From Defluviitaleaceae bacterium (GTDB lineage: Bacteria > Bacillota > Clostridia > Lachnospirales > WRAX01): DNA of 26,112 nucleotides. Below the pieces are notes generated by a model. The model was not told where the DNA came from, made no database searches, and saw only the letters and a list, made by a program, of their open reading frames with translations. Below are positions 5,477 to 13,182 of this stretch, piece after piece. Position numbers and translations under genes: made by a program. The stretch lies in the NCBI GenBank assembly GCA_009787945.1, contig WQSI01000012.1, forward strand, positions 1 to 26,112. Reading direction: 5' to 3'. Each line of letters opens with the position of its first letter. Position 1 is the stretch's first letter.

Positions 5477-5644
5477 TTACGACCCGCCGCGAACTATGAA
5501 AAGTATCACCAAAATCACCACAACGGAGAGTAGGGTGAAGGGGCTTATGCGGGGTCTTGTGTTTTGGTTTATGCGGTCTTGCCGCTCTTGCAGGCGGCGG
5601 CGTAGGCGGTCTGCTTGGGATTCGCGCTCTGGTTGTCCTCTCAT
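5477..5644 (-). CDS. 55-residue single-helix membrane protein
   Basis: The small ORF begins MRGQPERESQADRLRRRLQE. It has a very basic, probably helical N-terminal half (residues 1-33) and one hydrophobic helix (about 36-51, FTLLSVVVILVILFIV), ending RGGS. AGGAGGA lies 6-8 nt upstream and overlaps the TAG stop of dnaB, so translation is likely coupled. The predicted orientation is cytoplasmic N-terminus by the positive-inside rule. I do not recognise a family. A longer open frame on the same strand in another phase (5442-5717) lacks a ribosome site and is rejected in its favour. Confidence 0.65.
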   Translation of the reverse strand: MRGQPERESQADRLRRRLQERQDRINQNTRPRISPFTLLSVVVILVILFIVRGGS

Positions 5645-5655
5645 AAATAATCCTC

Positions 5656-7005
5656 CTAAAAGGGGCTATATTCGTTGATATTGTTGACGAAACGGACATA
5701 TTGCCCTTGATAGCCAAGCTCCACCGTGCCTGTTGCGCCGTTGCGCTGTTTGGCTATGATAATTTCTGCAAGCCCTTGTTTTTCGGATTCTGGGTTGTAG
5801 TATTCGTCGCGGTAGATGAACATTACAAGGTCGGCATCCTGCTCTATGGCGCCAGATTCGCGCAAATCGGATAGGATGGGGCGGCGGTCGCTTCGGGCTT
5901 CTGGGGCGCGGGAAAGCTGGGAAAGGGCGATAACAGGGGCGTTCATCTCCCTTGCTAGTTGCTTTAGGGAGCGGGAGATTTCGGAAATTTCCTGTTGACG
6001 GCTTTCTGACCGTCCGCCGCCGCTCATTAGCTGGATATAGTCCACCATAATCATGTCAAGTCCGTGTTCTAGCTTTAATTTGCGGCATTTGCTGCGCATT
6101 TGGGCGATGGTTATGCCTGGGGTGTCGTCAATATATATGGGGGCTTCGGAAATCCTGCCTAATGCGTTCACAATGTCATCCCAGTCTTTGGGGCTTAACT
6201 GCCCTGTGCGCAGGTTGCTTGCGTCTACCATGGCATTTGAGGAGATAAAGCGGCTGGCTAGAGATTCTTTGCTCATCTCCAGAGAGAAAATTGCCACAGG
6301 CTTTTTTTGGTTGATGGCGGCATTTGCAGCGATGTTTAGGGCGAGGGCAGTTTTGCCCATGGAAGGGCGGGCGGCAATGAGAACAAAGTCCGTAGGGTGG
6401 AAGCCCGCTGTTTTGTTGTCAAGGTCGGTAAAGCCAGAGGGTATGCCTGTGACAGCCTTGCCCTCTTCTGCCGCCTTTTCGATGACCTGCATGGAAGCCT
6501 GCAAAGCCTCCCGCACGTGGACAAAACCTAGGGAATGACGCTTTTGACCAATGGCAAATAGGGCGGCTTCTGCGTCGTCAAGGATGATTTCTGTGGGCTT
6601 TGTACCTGCGTAGCTGTCCCCTGCGGTTTCGTCTGATGCCTTTATCAGGCGGCGCAAAATGGACTTATCAAGGACGATTTTGATATATTGCTTGATATTT
6701 GCCGAGGTAGAAACGGCAGAGGCAATGGCCGCAAGGGCTTCGTTGCCCCCCACTTTGTCAAAAGTTTCCCTTTCTTCCAGTTTATTTTTAAGGGTGATTA
6801 AGTCCACAGGCTGACCTGTGTTGTGCAAGTCCATTAAGGCTTGGAAAATGAAGCGGTAGTCTATTCTATAAAAGTCCTCTGGGCGCATAAATTCTGCCCC
6901 TTGGACAAGGGCCTCGTTATCAAAAAGCATGGAGCTTATTAGGGCAAGCTCTGCCTGTTCATCTCTTGGCATTACTCTTTGTTCGGGCGTGTAATCTGTT
7001 TCCAT
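5656..7005 (-). CDS. dnaB: Replicative DNA helicase DnaB
   Basis: A 449-residue protein, normal length for the family. The N-terminal helical domain (about 12-115: RDEQAELALISSMLFDNEAL, FYRIDYRFIFQALMDL) binds primase. The C-terminal RecA-like motor has Walker A at 212-219 (ARPSMGKT), Walker B in LDMIMVDYIQLM, and the RQQEISEISRSLKQLA and ALSQLSRAPEAR segments typical of DnaB. It unwinds DNA ahead of the fork as a hexamer. It follows rplI in the usual bacterial order, except that a GNAT gene has been placed between them (9-nt gap). No intein is present. Confidence 0.97.
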   Translation of the reverse strand: METDYTPEQRVMPRDEQAELALISSMLFDNEALVQGAEFMRPEDFYRIDYRFIFQALMDLHNTGQPVDLITLKNKLEERETFDKVGGNEALAAIASAVSTSANIKQYIKIVLDKSILRRLIKASDETAGDSYAGTKPTEIILDDAEAALFAIGQKRHSLGFVHVREALQASMQVIEKAAEEGKAVTGIPSGFTDLDNKTAGFHPTDFVLIAARPSMGKTALALNIAANAAINQKKPVAIFSLEMSKESLASRFISSNAMVDASNLRTGQLSPKDWDDIVNALGRISEAPIYIDDTPGITIAQMRSKCRKLKLEHGLDMIMVDYIQLMSGGGRSESRQQEISEISRSLKQLAREMNAPVIALSQLSRAPEARSDRRPILSDLRESGAIEQDADLVMFIYRDEYYNPESEKQGLAEIIIAKQRNGATGTVELGYQGQYVRFVNNINEYSPF

Positions 7006-7014
7006 TAAAATCCC

Positions 7015-8274
7015 CTATTTCCTGTACAAAATTTCGGTATGTTGGTAAACCTTTGAAAAGCCTAGTTTTGTGTACATTTCTTTGGCTGTGTCATCCTCGT
7101 CTGTCACTAGGTAAATTGTGGTTGCCCCTGCCTTGGTTGCCGTATCTATCATATTTTTTAGGATTGCAGAGCCATAACCTTTCCGCTGATGACGCTCCGA
7201 CACCTGGAAATCCTCGATTTTGGCGGTGTTTTTGTGAATGAAAAGGTCGCAAACCCCTATAGTTTCTCCCTCGTCATAACAAATATATGAATTTACGCCG
7301 CCTTCAGCCAGATAAACCTTCCCACGCCTGGCGTTGCGCCGCTTGCAAAAGTCCACCCCTAAAATTTCTGCGTCATTTTCAATTGCAATGAACAAATTAT
7401 CTTCTAGGGCTTCGGGGCTGTCTATCTTGCGAACGTCACAAGCTTTGGCGTTAAAGGGTTTTGAGGGGTCGTAGACATAATATCCCAAAATGGACACCTC
7501 GGCATCTTCCGCGGTTTTGCCCACATCCACATGGCAGTCAAACTTATAAAAATCCCGCTTTTGGCGCATTTCCTCTGCAATTATGGCAGTCACGTTGCCG
7601 CCCCTTATTAGGGTGTAATTATGGCTGTACATATCTGGCAACGCCTTGTCGGTAAACCTAATAAAATCAGCGGTTTCCTCGGCTTTGCTAAAATATTTTG
7701 AATATTCGATTTCACATGTTTTGATTTTATCGACGGTTGTTATGTTGTTGTTAATCCAATAAATCTCAACTGTTTCCCCATCGCTTTCGTCAATGGTTTC
7801 CCCTGTCAGCACACCGCCATTTTTCATAGCGACCCCCGCAGATGCCCTATTGCCTTTTTCGCAGGTAATCATAATTTCTTGCAAGCCCATTTCCCTTGCT
7901 TTCTCCAAAACAAGAGCGACCATGGCTGTGCCATAGCCCTTGCCCCGATGGCTTGGGCGGGTAGAATAACCCACATGCCCGCCTGTTTTGCGTAGCTCCT
8001 CTGTTAAATCGTGGCGCAGTTGGGAAACGCCTATAATTTTGCCAAGGTTTTGGCAGATTGCAAAGTAGGTTGTGGCAGGCACTTTCAAAGGGGACGTTTC
8101 CGCGCTTTTCAGGGTTTCTATGGCTTCCAGCCACTCATCATAATTTTCATATCGGGGCAAGCCCCAACTGCCATAGATGCGGATTTCTCCAAAGTCTATA
8201 AACTCCTGCCGAAACTCTAAAGCCTGCTTTTCGTGGTGCTTTGCAGGCTCTTCCAGATGTAGGTCAGGCATCAT
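7015..8274 (-). CDS. Double-domain GNAT N-acetyltransferase
   Basis: A 419-residue protein with two acetyl-CoA-binding motifs. The N-terminal GNAT domain (about 25-175) has TRPSHRGKGYGTAMVALVLE with the RGKGYG loop at 110-115. The C-terminal GNAT domain (about 290-419) has SERHQRKGYGSAILKNMID with QRKGYG near 363-368 and a terminal MYTKLGFSKVYQHTEILYRK strand-turn. The middle region (about 180-290) resembles a degenerate third GNAT-like fold or linker. The ATG at 8274 overlaps the rplI stop in ATGA, so the gene is translationally coupled to L9. The substrate is unknown; the position between rplI and dnaB is not the usual arrangement. Confidence 0.85.
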   Translation of the reverse strand: MMPDLHLEEPAKHHEKQALEFRQEFIDFGEIRIYGSWGLPRYENYDEWLEAIETLKSAETSPLKVPATTYFAICQNLGKIIGVSQLRHDLTEELRKTGGHVGYSTRPSHRGKGYGTAMVALVLEKAREMGLQEIMITCEKGNRASAGVAMKNGGVLTGETIDESDGETVEIYWINNNITTVDKIKTCEIEYSKYFSKAEETADFIRFTDKALPDMYSHNYTLIRGGNVTAIIAEEMRQKRDFYKFDCHVDVGKTAEDAEVSILGYYVYDPSKPFNAKACDVRKIDSPEALEDNLFIAIENDAEILGVDFCKRRNARRGKVYLAEGGVNSYICYDEGETIGVCDLFIHKNTAKIEDFQVSERHQRKGYGSAILKNMIDTATKAGATTIYLVTDEDDTAKEMYTKLGFSKVYQHTEILYRK

Positions 8275-8717
8275 AGGGATACGATTTCCAATTTTAGGGT
8301 TGCCGTCACATCTGTATGCAGTTTAACCTCGGCTGTATGTTCGCCTAATGTTTTAATTGCGTCTGTTAGAGTGATTTTGCGGCGGTCGATGTCTATGTTT
8401 TCCTGCTCTAAAAGTGCCGCGGCAACCTCTTTATTGGTAACAGAACCAAAAAGCTTGCTGCCGCCCCCTGTTTTAAAGGCCAGTTTGATGGTTTTGCCTT
8501 CCAGGGTTTCCTTCATGCCTTTGGCATCGGCTAGGTCATAGGCTTTTTGCTCTGCAATTCCTGCCAGCCTTTTTTCCAGCTGGGCAAGGTTTTGCTTGGT
8601 GGCTTCCACAGCAAGCTTTTTCGGGAACAGGAAATTTCTTACATAACCGTCAGCACAGTCCAAAATCTGGTCTTTTTTGCCAACACCTTTTACATCTTCC
8701 AATAAAATAACTTTCAT
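8271..8717 (-). CDS. rplI: 50S ribosomal protein L9
   Basis: A 148-residue protein, MKVILLEDVKGVGKKDQILD, with the classic N-terminal L9 signature GYVRNFLFPKKLAVEAT, a long connecting helix (about 40-75) and the C-terminal domain (LFGSVTNKEVAAALLEQ). It binds 23S rRNA near the L1 stalk. The ATG at 8717 is chosen: AAAGGAT precedes it, and an upstream in-frame TTG at 8726 would overlap that site. The stop overlaps the next gene by 4 nt. Confidence 0.96.
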   Translation of the reverse strand: MKVILLEDVKGVGKKDQILDCADGYVRNFLFPKKLAVEATKQNLAQLEKRLAGIAEQKAYDLADAKGMKETLEGKTIKLAFKTGGGSKLFGSVTNKEVAAALLEQENIDIDRRKITLTDAIKTLGEHTAEVKLHTDVTATLKLEIVSL

Positions 8718-8743
8718 ATTTATCAATCCTTTCGTCAGTAGAC

Positions 8744-9595
8744 CTATTCAAATGTAATTTCAAGAGAATCGCACACAGGTTTGTAGCCGATTTCTTGATA
8801 AATGCTGTTACTTGTGGGGTTTGCCAGGTCTGTATATAGCACGCAGGATTTAAAACCTTTGTCCAAGCAGACTTGGCTGACCTGGGCTACAATAGAGCTG
8901 GCAAAGCCTTTTTTACGCCAATAGGGCGGGGTGTACACATAGCTGATGCATATGTTATTCTCTGTTTCCCTATCAATTTTTGCCATAGAAACAGCAGTGC
9001 CGTCAACCTCCAAAATATAAAGTTTGTTTTGTGAGATGTGGTAGCGATATTTTTCGATGTCTTTGTCGACAATGCCATCACCACCTGCACATGTTGCAAA
9101 ATCTTCAATCCAGTAGGGCAGAAAGAACAAATCCTGCTCACAAGCCAATCGTAAACTACCTATTTTATTAATTTGCGGATTGACGCTATCAAGTTTATAA
9201 ATACGTTGTGTCATGTTTGTTTTGTGGGGCAAGCCATATTCTTCTGCAAAGGCTTCAGCCAAGGTTTTTTCTGTCACAACCCCAGGTACGGGCAATTTGT
9301 GGGTGTTAAGGCTGTTAATGAGGAGCTTTATTGTGTTTCTGTCAATTCGGTTGTCTGTGGCGTAGAGAGTAAGCCCAAAAGGAGGTGTCATAAGCCCCAC
9401 CAAAGTAACCTTGTCATCTTGTTTTACAGTCACCATAACCCAATTTGCAGGGTCACGCCAACCAAATTTGTCCTTGCCCTCATACCCTACCATTAAATTC
9501 CCTAAAATCAGCGTGTTTTGGGCTTCGTTTGCAAGCAACACATCATAAACGTCCTTATAAAATTCTTCCACATTATTGTATAGTGTAAACTCCAT
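8744..9595 (-). CDS. GNAT family N-acetyltransferase
   Basis: A 283-residue protein. The C-terminal GNAT domain (about 145-283) has YVYTPPYWRKKGFASSIVAQ with the acetyl-CoA loop RKKGFA at 227-232, then DLANPTSNSIYQEIGYKPV, the usual fifth-strand motif. The N-terminal about 140 residues form a second, degenerate domain without an acetyl-CoA motif, as in other long single-active-domain GNATs. AAGGGG is placed before the ATG. The substrate is unknown. It is not obviously paralogous to the double GNAT at 7015-8274 beyond the shared fold. It is the gene directly before rplI (26-nt gap). Confidence 0.8.
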   Translation of the reverse strand: MEFTLYNNVEEFYKDVYDVLLANEAQNTLILGNLMVGYEGKDKFGWRDPANWVMVTVKQDDKVTLVGLMTPPFGLTLYATDNRIDRNTIKLLINSLNTHKLPVPGVVTEKTLAEAFAEEYGLPHKTNMTQRIYKLDSVNPQINKIGSLRLACEQDLFFLPYWIEDFATCAGGDGIVDKDIEKYRYHISQNKLYILEVDGTAVSMAKIDRETENNICISYVYTPPYWRKKGFASSIVAQVSQVCLDKGFKSCVLYTDLANPTSNSIYQEIGYKPVCDSLEITFE

Positions 9596-9610
9596 AGAGC
9601 CACCCCTTAC

Positions 9611-11029
9611 CTAAAATTTCATTTTATATCTGCTGTGTCTACTGCGGTTATCGCGGATTTTTCTGCGGATTTGGAAAAACACAACCAACAACAGACCCAA
9701 AACCGAAAGCCCTGCAATCCAATATGGGATAGATTGGCTGGAGAAGAAAATCCGCTGGAAATTTGCCATGTGATAGTCAATGTCTGAGCCTGTATCCCGC
9801 ACTAAAACCTCCCTTGAAGCGTATAGATTGGTGTGAAACATCAGCTCCCCGTCTAGGGTGTGGCTTATAGTGCCAATTATCTGCCCTTCTTCGATGGGGG
9901 CTGAAAACATTTTTTCTGCATAAGGGTCATATTCATCAAAAATAACAAATTCTTCCATAAAATCTATTGATGTTTCCAACCTGTCAAATTCTGCTTGCGA
10001 CAGGAAAAGGTCTATACCTCTGGTGTTGTAATATTCAAGATAATCATAATCCCCAAGGCGGGGATTGTATACAGGCATTTGCCCCAACATGCCATCCACC
10101 GCTAAAATTGTGCGGTAGGCAAAATTATTAAAACCATATTCAAAAAGATTTGCCGCGTCTTGCCAGCGGGTTTGACTGTCATCCTCCAGCCGCACAGAAT
10201 TAAGGGTCACAGCGATTAGGGTAATGCCATCCCTATAGGCAGTTGAGATTAAAGTATCTCCCGCAATTGATGTGTGACCAGTCCGCAAGCCTGTTGCATA
10301 GTCATAAAACCACTCGCTGTCAGGGCGGATTAGCAGGTTTGCGTTGTTCCAGGTGCGGTTGCGGTGAGCCACCCCATAAGGGGGGTCTGCCCCTGCCATT
10401 GACCCAGAAAAATGGGCTTCTGAGGCGATTTGGGCTATTAGGGGTATGGACATGGCATGGTAGGCTATCCGCCCCAGGTCGTAGGCTGTGGTGAAATGGT
10501 TGTCGTGGTGGTAGCCATGGGGGTTTATAAAGCGGCTGTCTAGCGCGCCAAGGTCTGACGCTCGCTCTGCCATCATTGCGGTGAAGAAAACCTGGGCTTC
10601 GCTGAAAGGCATCTCAAAATCTCCAGACACACGGCGAGCCACGTTAAGAGCCACAATATTTGCTGTGTCCAGCCCTGCCCCTATTAACATTCCACGGATA
10701 AGGTTTTCCCCGAGGATTGCCTCGCCTATTTCGTGGTGGTTGCGGGCAGAGCCAAAGGGCAGATTGCCCACCTCGCTGCCTGCAAAGAAAATTTCGCCCA
10801 TGTTAAGGTGTTCATATGCTAGAATAGACGTTAAAACCATAGTTGTAGCGGCAGGGAACATTCGGCGGTGCATACCGCTTTCTGTTAAAACCCGCCCATT
10901 GTTAGCTTCAATCAAAACAAAGGTTTCTGCGTGGATTTGGGGCAGGGCATTTGCCTGTGTTTGCACAGCAAAAAAAGGCAGAGCCATGACAATTGCTAAT
11001 AAAAACGACAGTATTCTGGATTTTTTCAC
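9611..11029 (-). CDS. DacF-like penicillin-binding protein homologue lacking catalytic residues
   Basis: A 472-residue D-alanyl-D-alanine carboxypeptidase-like (peptidase S11) protein. It has a signal peptide (1-27, AVQTQANA end), an S11 domain (about 30-270), a C-terminal beta domain and a membrane anchor (about 434-453, then a basic tail). Family landmarks persist (FVLIEANNGRVL, RFINPHGYHHDNHFTTAYDL, GHTSIAGDTL). All three active-site motifs are changed: SxxK reads A61-T-T-M64 (FPAATTMVLT), SxN reads A118-G-L120 (GAGLDTAN), and KTG reads R249-T-G (GLRTGHT). The serine nucleophile, both lysines and the second serine are therefore absent, so it should not be an active carboxypeptidase. The GTG start has AAAGGGG about 8 nt upstream. 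The frame is intact over 472 codons, which argues for a maintained pseudoenzyme and against decay. Confidence 0.85.
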   Translation of the reverse strand: MKKSRILSFLLAIVMALPFFAVQTQANALPQIHAETFVLIEANNGRVLTESGMHRRMFPAATTMVLTSILAYEHLNMGEIFFAGSEVGNLPFGSARNHHEIGEAILGENLIRGMLIGAGLDTANIVALNVARRVSGDFEMPFSEAQVFFTAMMAERASDLGALDSRFINPHGYHHDNHFTTAYDLGRIAYHAMSIPLIAQIASEAHFSGSMAGADPPYGVAHRNRTWNNANLLIRPDSEWFYDYATGLRTGHTSIAGDTLISTAYRDGITLIAVTLNSVRLEDDSQTRWQDAANLFEYGFNNFAYRTILAVDGMLGQMPVYNPRLGDYDYLEYYNTRGIDLFLSQAEFDRLETSIDFMEEFVIFDEYDPYAEKMFSAPIEEGQIIGTISHTLDGELMFHTNLYASREVLVRDTGSDIDYHMANFQRIFFSSQSIPYWIAGLSVLGLLLVVFFQIRRKIRDNRSRHSRYKMKF

Positions 11030-11062
11030 GGCATCAGCCCCTTTCTGTGTATTATACGCAAA

Positions 11063-12106
11063 TTACAGTCCTGGTATTATAAGTTCGTCACCTGGGTGAA
11101 TAGCTTCATTAGTTAAGCCATTGGCTTGCATGATTTGGTTCATATATGTGCCACTGCCAAAAAAGTGGGTGGCTATGCCCCACAGCCCGTCACCAGACTG
11201 CACTGTGTAAACCAGCTGGTTTGCCCCGTTGCGGTGGGTGTTTGCCCAGTTTGTGGTTTGCCCTGGAGGTGGGGTGGTGTCCCCTGTGGGAGGTGAATCA
11301 GCACCGCCAGCAGGAGGGAAAAGAGGACCGCCAGGGAAGTCGCCCCCGCCAGTTTGACCCTGACCAAATTGACCCGAAGCCTGGGCTTGCAGTTCGGCTT
11401 CTAGCTCTTCAACACGCTGTTCCAACTGGGTGTTGTGGGTGCGCAAATGGGTTTCTACCAACTGTAGCTCTGCCAACTGCTCCTCGGCATAACTTAGGCG
11501 GCTGTTTACAGAAACCGCCTGCCACATGGCAAGGGCAAAGGCGATAAGCAACACAAAAACCCCGACAATGGCAAGATTGCCCATATTGACGGGAGGTTGA
11601 GGTTTGCGTGAGGGGGCAGGATGGTCTGAGCTTTGGGGTTTTGCTGGCTTTGCTGGCTTTGGTGCTTTTGGTTTTATCTCATGCTCTTCCCATTTTTCAG
11701 CCTTTTGCGGGGTTGGGTCGGGGGCGGGCAAAGGCTCTTTTTTCTTGCCGCCAGAAATCCTTGCCATTTCGTCCAATTGCTTGTCAATTTGTTTTTTATA
11801 GGCTTCTTGTTTAACTTCTTTAACTTCCTGTTCCCTTCGGTTGGCTTCCCTTGCAGAGCTTATGTATTCGGCATACTCTGTTTCGGGGTCTTTGCGCAGC
11901 CGCTCTCTATAAGGGGCTTCTGCTGGCATTTTAAATTCTTCACCTTGGACAGATGGCAGGGGAGGTGGGGCAGAGGGAGGTGCTGTCTCTTCTGCTTTTT
12001 TGGGTTTGTCATCAAAAAGAGATTCTACAGCCTGCCGCGCAAAATCTTCCATACTTTTATGCTCTTTACCAATATTTTCCTTATTATTTTCATCAAATTC
12101 CTTCAT
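11063..12106 (-). CDS. Membrane-anchored coiled-coil protein with C-terminal LysM domain
   Basis: A 347-residue protein. Residues 1-176 are charged and Pro-rich, presumably cytoplasmic. One membrane helix lies at about 178-197 (LAIVGVFVLLIAFALAMWQA). A coiled coil follows at about 203-243 (LAELQLVETHLRTHNTQLEQ), then a Gly/Pro-rich spacer (244-290) and a LysM domain at 298-346 (YTVQSGDGLWGIATHFFG, IHPGDELIIPGL). LysM binds N-acetylglucosamine polymers in peptidoglycan, so the protein probably tethers membrane and wall. The ATG at 12106 is chosen for the nearby GTGGTGAT ribosome site and the low-complexity hydrophilic start. It is the first gene behind the promoter at 12146-12174, with the DacF-like gene 33 nt downstream. 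Confidence 0.8.
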   Translation of the reverse strand: MKEFDENNKENIGKEHKSMEDFARQAVESLFDDKPKKAEETAPPSAPPPLPSVQGEEFKMPAEAPYRERLRKDPETEYAEYISSAREANRREQEVKEVKQEAYKKQIDKQLDEMARISGGKKKEPLPAPDPTPQKAEKWEEHEIKPKAPKPAKPAKPQSSDHPAPSRKPQPPVNMGNLAIVGVFVLLIAFALAMWQAVSVNSRLSYAEEQLAELQLVETHLRTHNTQLEQRVEELEAELQAQASGQFGQGQTGGGDFPGGPLFPPAGGADSPPTGDTTPPPGQTTNWANTHRNGANQLVYTVQSGDGLWGIATHFFGSGTYMNQIMQANGLTNEAIHPGDELIIPGL

Positions 12107-12145
12107 AAAATCACCACTTTTCGTAAAATAAGACATTACTAGAAA

Positions 12146-12174
12146 ATTATAGCACCAAGTTGCTTGCCTGTCAA
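12146..12174 (-). promoter_or_regulatory. Perfect consensus promoter of the LysM-to-kinase directon
   Basis: Minus strand: TTGACA (12174-12169), 17-bp spacer, TATAAT (12151-12146), about 40 bp before the ATG at 12106. Confidence 0.85.
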
Positions 12175-12183
12175 GAAAAACAC

Positions 12184-12212
12184 TTGCTTTATTTATGGCT
12201 TTGGTGTATTAT
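12184..12212 (+). promoter_or_regulatory. Promoter of the DUF2785 gene
   Basis: TTGCTT (12184-12189), 17-bp spacer, TATTAT (12207-12212). The predicted start is near A12219, 5 nt before the structured leader. Confidence 0.65.
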
Positions 12213-12223
12213 TATTTGATAGA

Positions 12224-12327
12224 TATAGCTGACGCACCCGAGACCCGTGAAGCAAGCCACGCACGTGTCGCACCCAAAGGGTGTGACGGTGGCGCAGACT
12301 TCACGGTTGTCGAGGTCGTCCGCTATA
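12224..12327 (+). ncRNA. Self-complementary 5' leader (about 104 nt) of the DUF2785 gene
   Basis: A single long interrupted hairpin can be drawn by eye. TATAGC (12224-12229) pairs with GCTATA (12322-12327), GACG (12231) with CGTC (12317), ACC (12236) with GGT (12314), and GAC (12242) with GTC (12309). CCGTGAAG (12245-12252) pairs with CTTCACGG (12299-12306), GCCAC (12256) with GTGGC (12289), and TCGCACCC (12268-12275) with GGGTGTGA (12279-12286), closed by an AAA loop. Internal loops alternate with the stems. It starts about 5 nt after the predicted transcription start and ends just before the ribosome site GGAGGG. I do not recognise a known riboswitch class; an autoregulatory or ligand-binding leader, or a palindromic insertion, are both possible. 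Confidence 0.6.
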
Positions 12328-12344
12328 CACTTTGGAGGGAAAAT

Positions 12345-13172
12345 ATGGAACTTAAAGATAAATTGACAAAATATAACAAGATGAACTCAAAAGTTATGAA
12401 AGAGCTAAGTAAAGAGGAAGTTTCTGGGCTGATAGATGATATTTTGGAAAACGCATCCACAGCAGACACAGAACTGCGTTATGAATTGATATATCCAACC
12501 CTAAGCAAAATGGTTTCCAGGGATATTTTAAGCGAAAAAGAGTTTAGCCGCCTTTTGCGCGCTTGTTTGGATGAGAACAACCTATTCCACGGTTTAGGCG
12601 AAAAAGGAACGGACAGCGTATTCACCCGCGCCTTTTCCAGCCTTATTTTGTACACACTTTTGGAAGCCAATTCCAAAAAACAGGTCCTTTCCGTGCCAGA
12701 GGTGGACAATGCCTTTGAGCAAATTTTGCAATATACCGAAAAAGAGATGGACACAAGGGGATTTGTTGAGGGGAAAGGTTGGGCGTTTGCCATTGCCCAT
12801 GCCGCTGACATGTTGCAGTGCTTGGTGCAAACCCCTCTCATTACCATGGAAAGGTTTCCTGATATTTTGGCGGCTGTTAAATCTTGCCTGTTTAAAGAAG
12901 GGCCTTATATTGATGGGGAAATTGACAGGCTTGCCATGGTTGCCAAGCTTATTATGGAAAAGGGGTTTGCCGCTAACACGCTGGAAAGCTGGCTGCAGTC
13001 CTTAGTAATTAGCGTTAGCGAGCTTAGAGCTGAAGAGGGCATGTCTTACAAATTTTACCGCATTAACACAAATGTTATGAATTTTTTGCGCAGTTTGTAC
13101 TTTGCTTTCAAAAAAGACGGCGACCGCGTGAAGCTGCGCGTTTCTATTTACCAGCTTATTAAGAAGTTTTAG
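12345..13172 (+). CDS. DUF2785 domain protein
   Basis: A 275-residue soluble, mostly helical protein. The segment NLFHGLGEKGTDSVFTRAFS and the overall layout (HEAT-like helices, ISRDILSEKEFSRLLRACLD-type region before it) match the DUF2785 family of Firmicutes, whose function is not established. The ATG at 12345 is preceded by TTTGGAGGG; the open frame extends 50 codons upstream, but that part is the structured leader, encodes odd low-similarity sequence and lacks a ribosome site. It is followed after 10 nt by the RCC1-like lipoprotein gene, probably in one operon. Confidence 0.8.
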   Translation: MELKDKLTKYNKMNSKVMKELSKEEVSGLIDDILENASTADTELRYELIYPTLSKMVSRDILSEKEFSRLLRACLDENNLFHGLGEKGTDSVFTRAFSSLILYTLLEANSKKQVLSVPEVDNAFEQILQYTEKEMDTRGFVEGKGWAFAIAHAADMLQCLVQTPLITMERFPDILAAVKSCLFKEGPYIDGEIDRLAMVAKLIMEKGFAANTLESWLQSLVISVSELRAEEGMSYKFYRINTNVMNFLRSLYFAFKKDGDRVKLRVSIYQLIKKF

Positions 13173-13182
13173 GAGGTTTATT

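Noticed and set aside
5442..5717. 91-codon open frame on the minus strand
   Set aside because: It overlaps the dnaB 3' end in another phase, has no ribosome site and a Pro/Arg low-complexity translation; the 55-codon frame at 5477-5644 is better supported.
6053..6538. 161-codon plus-strand open frame opposite dnaB
   Set aside because: A shadow of the dnaB coding sequence; no ribosome site or recognisable motifs.
11146..12142. Several plus-strand open frames opposite the LysM gene
   Set aside because: They are antisense to a well-supported gene, with Cys/Phe-rich translations and no domains.
12195..12344. In-frame 50-codon N-terminal extension of the DUF2785 protein
   Set aside because: It runs through the promoter -10 box and the self-complementary leader, has no ribosome site, and the ATG at 12345 has a clear GGAGGG site.
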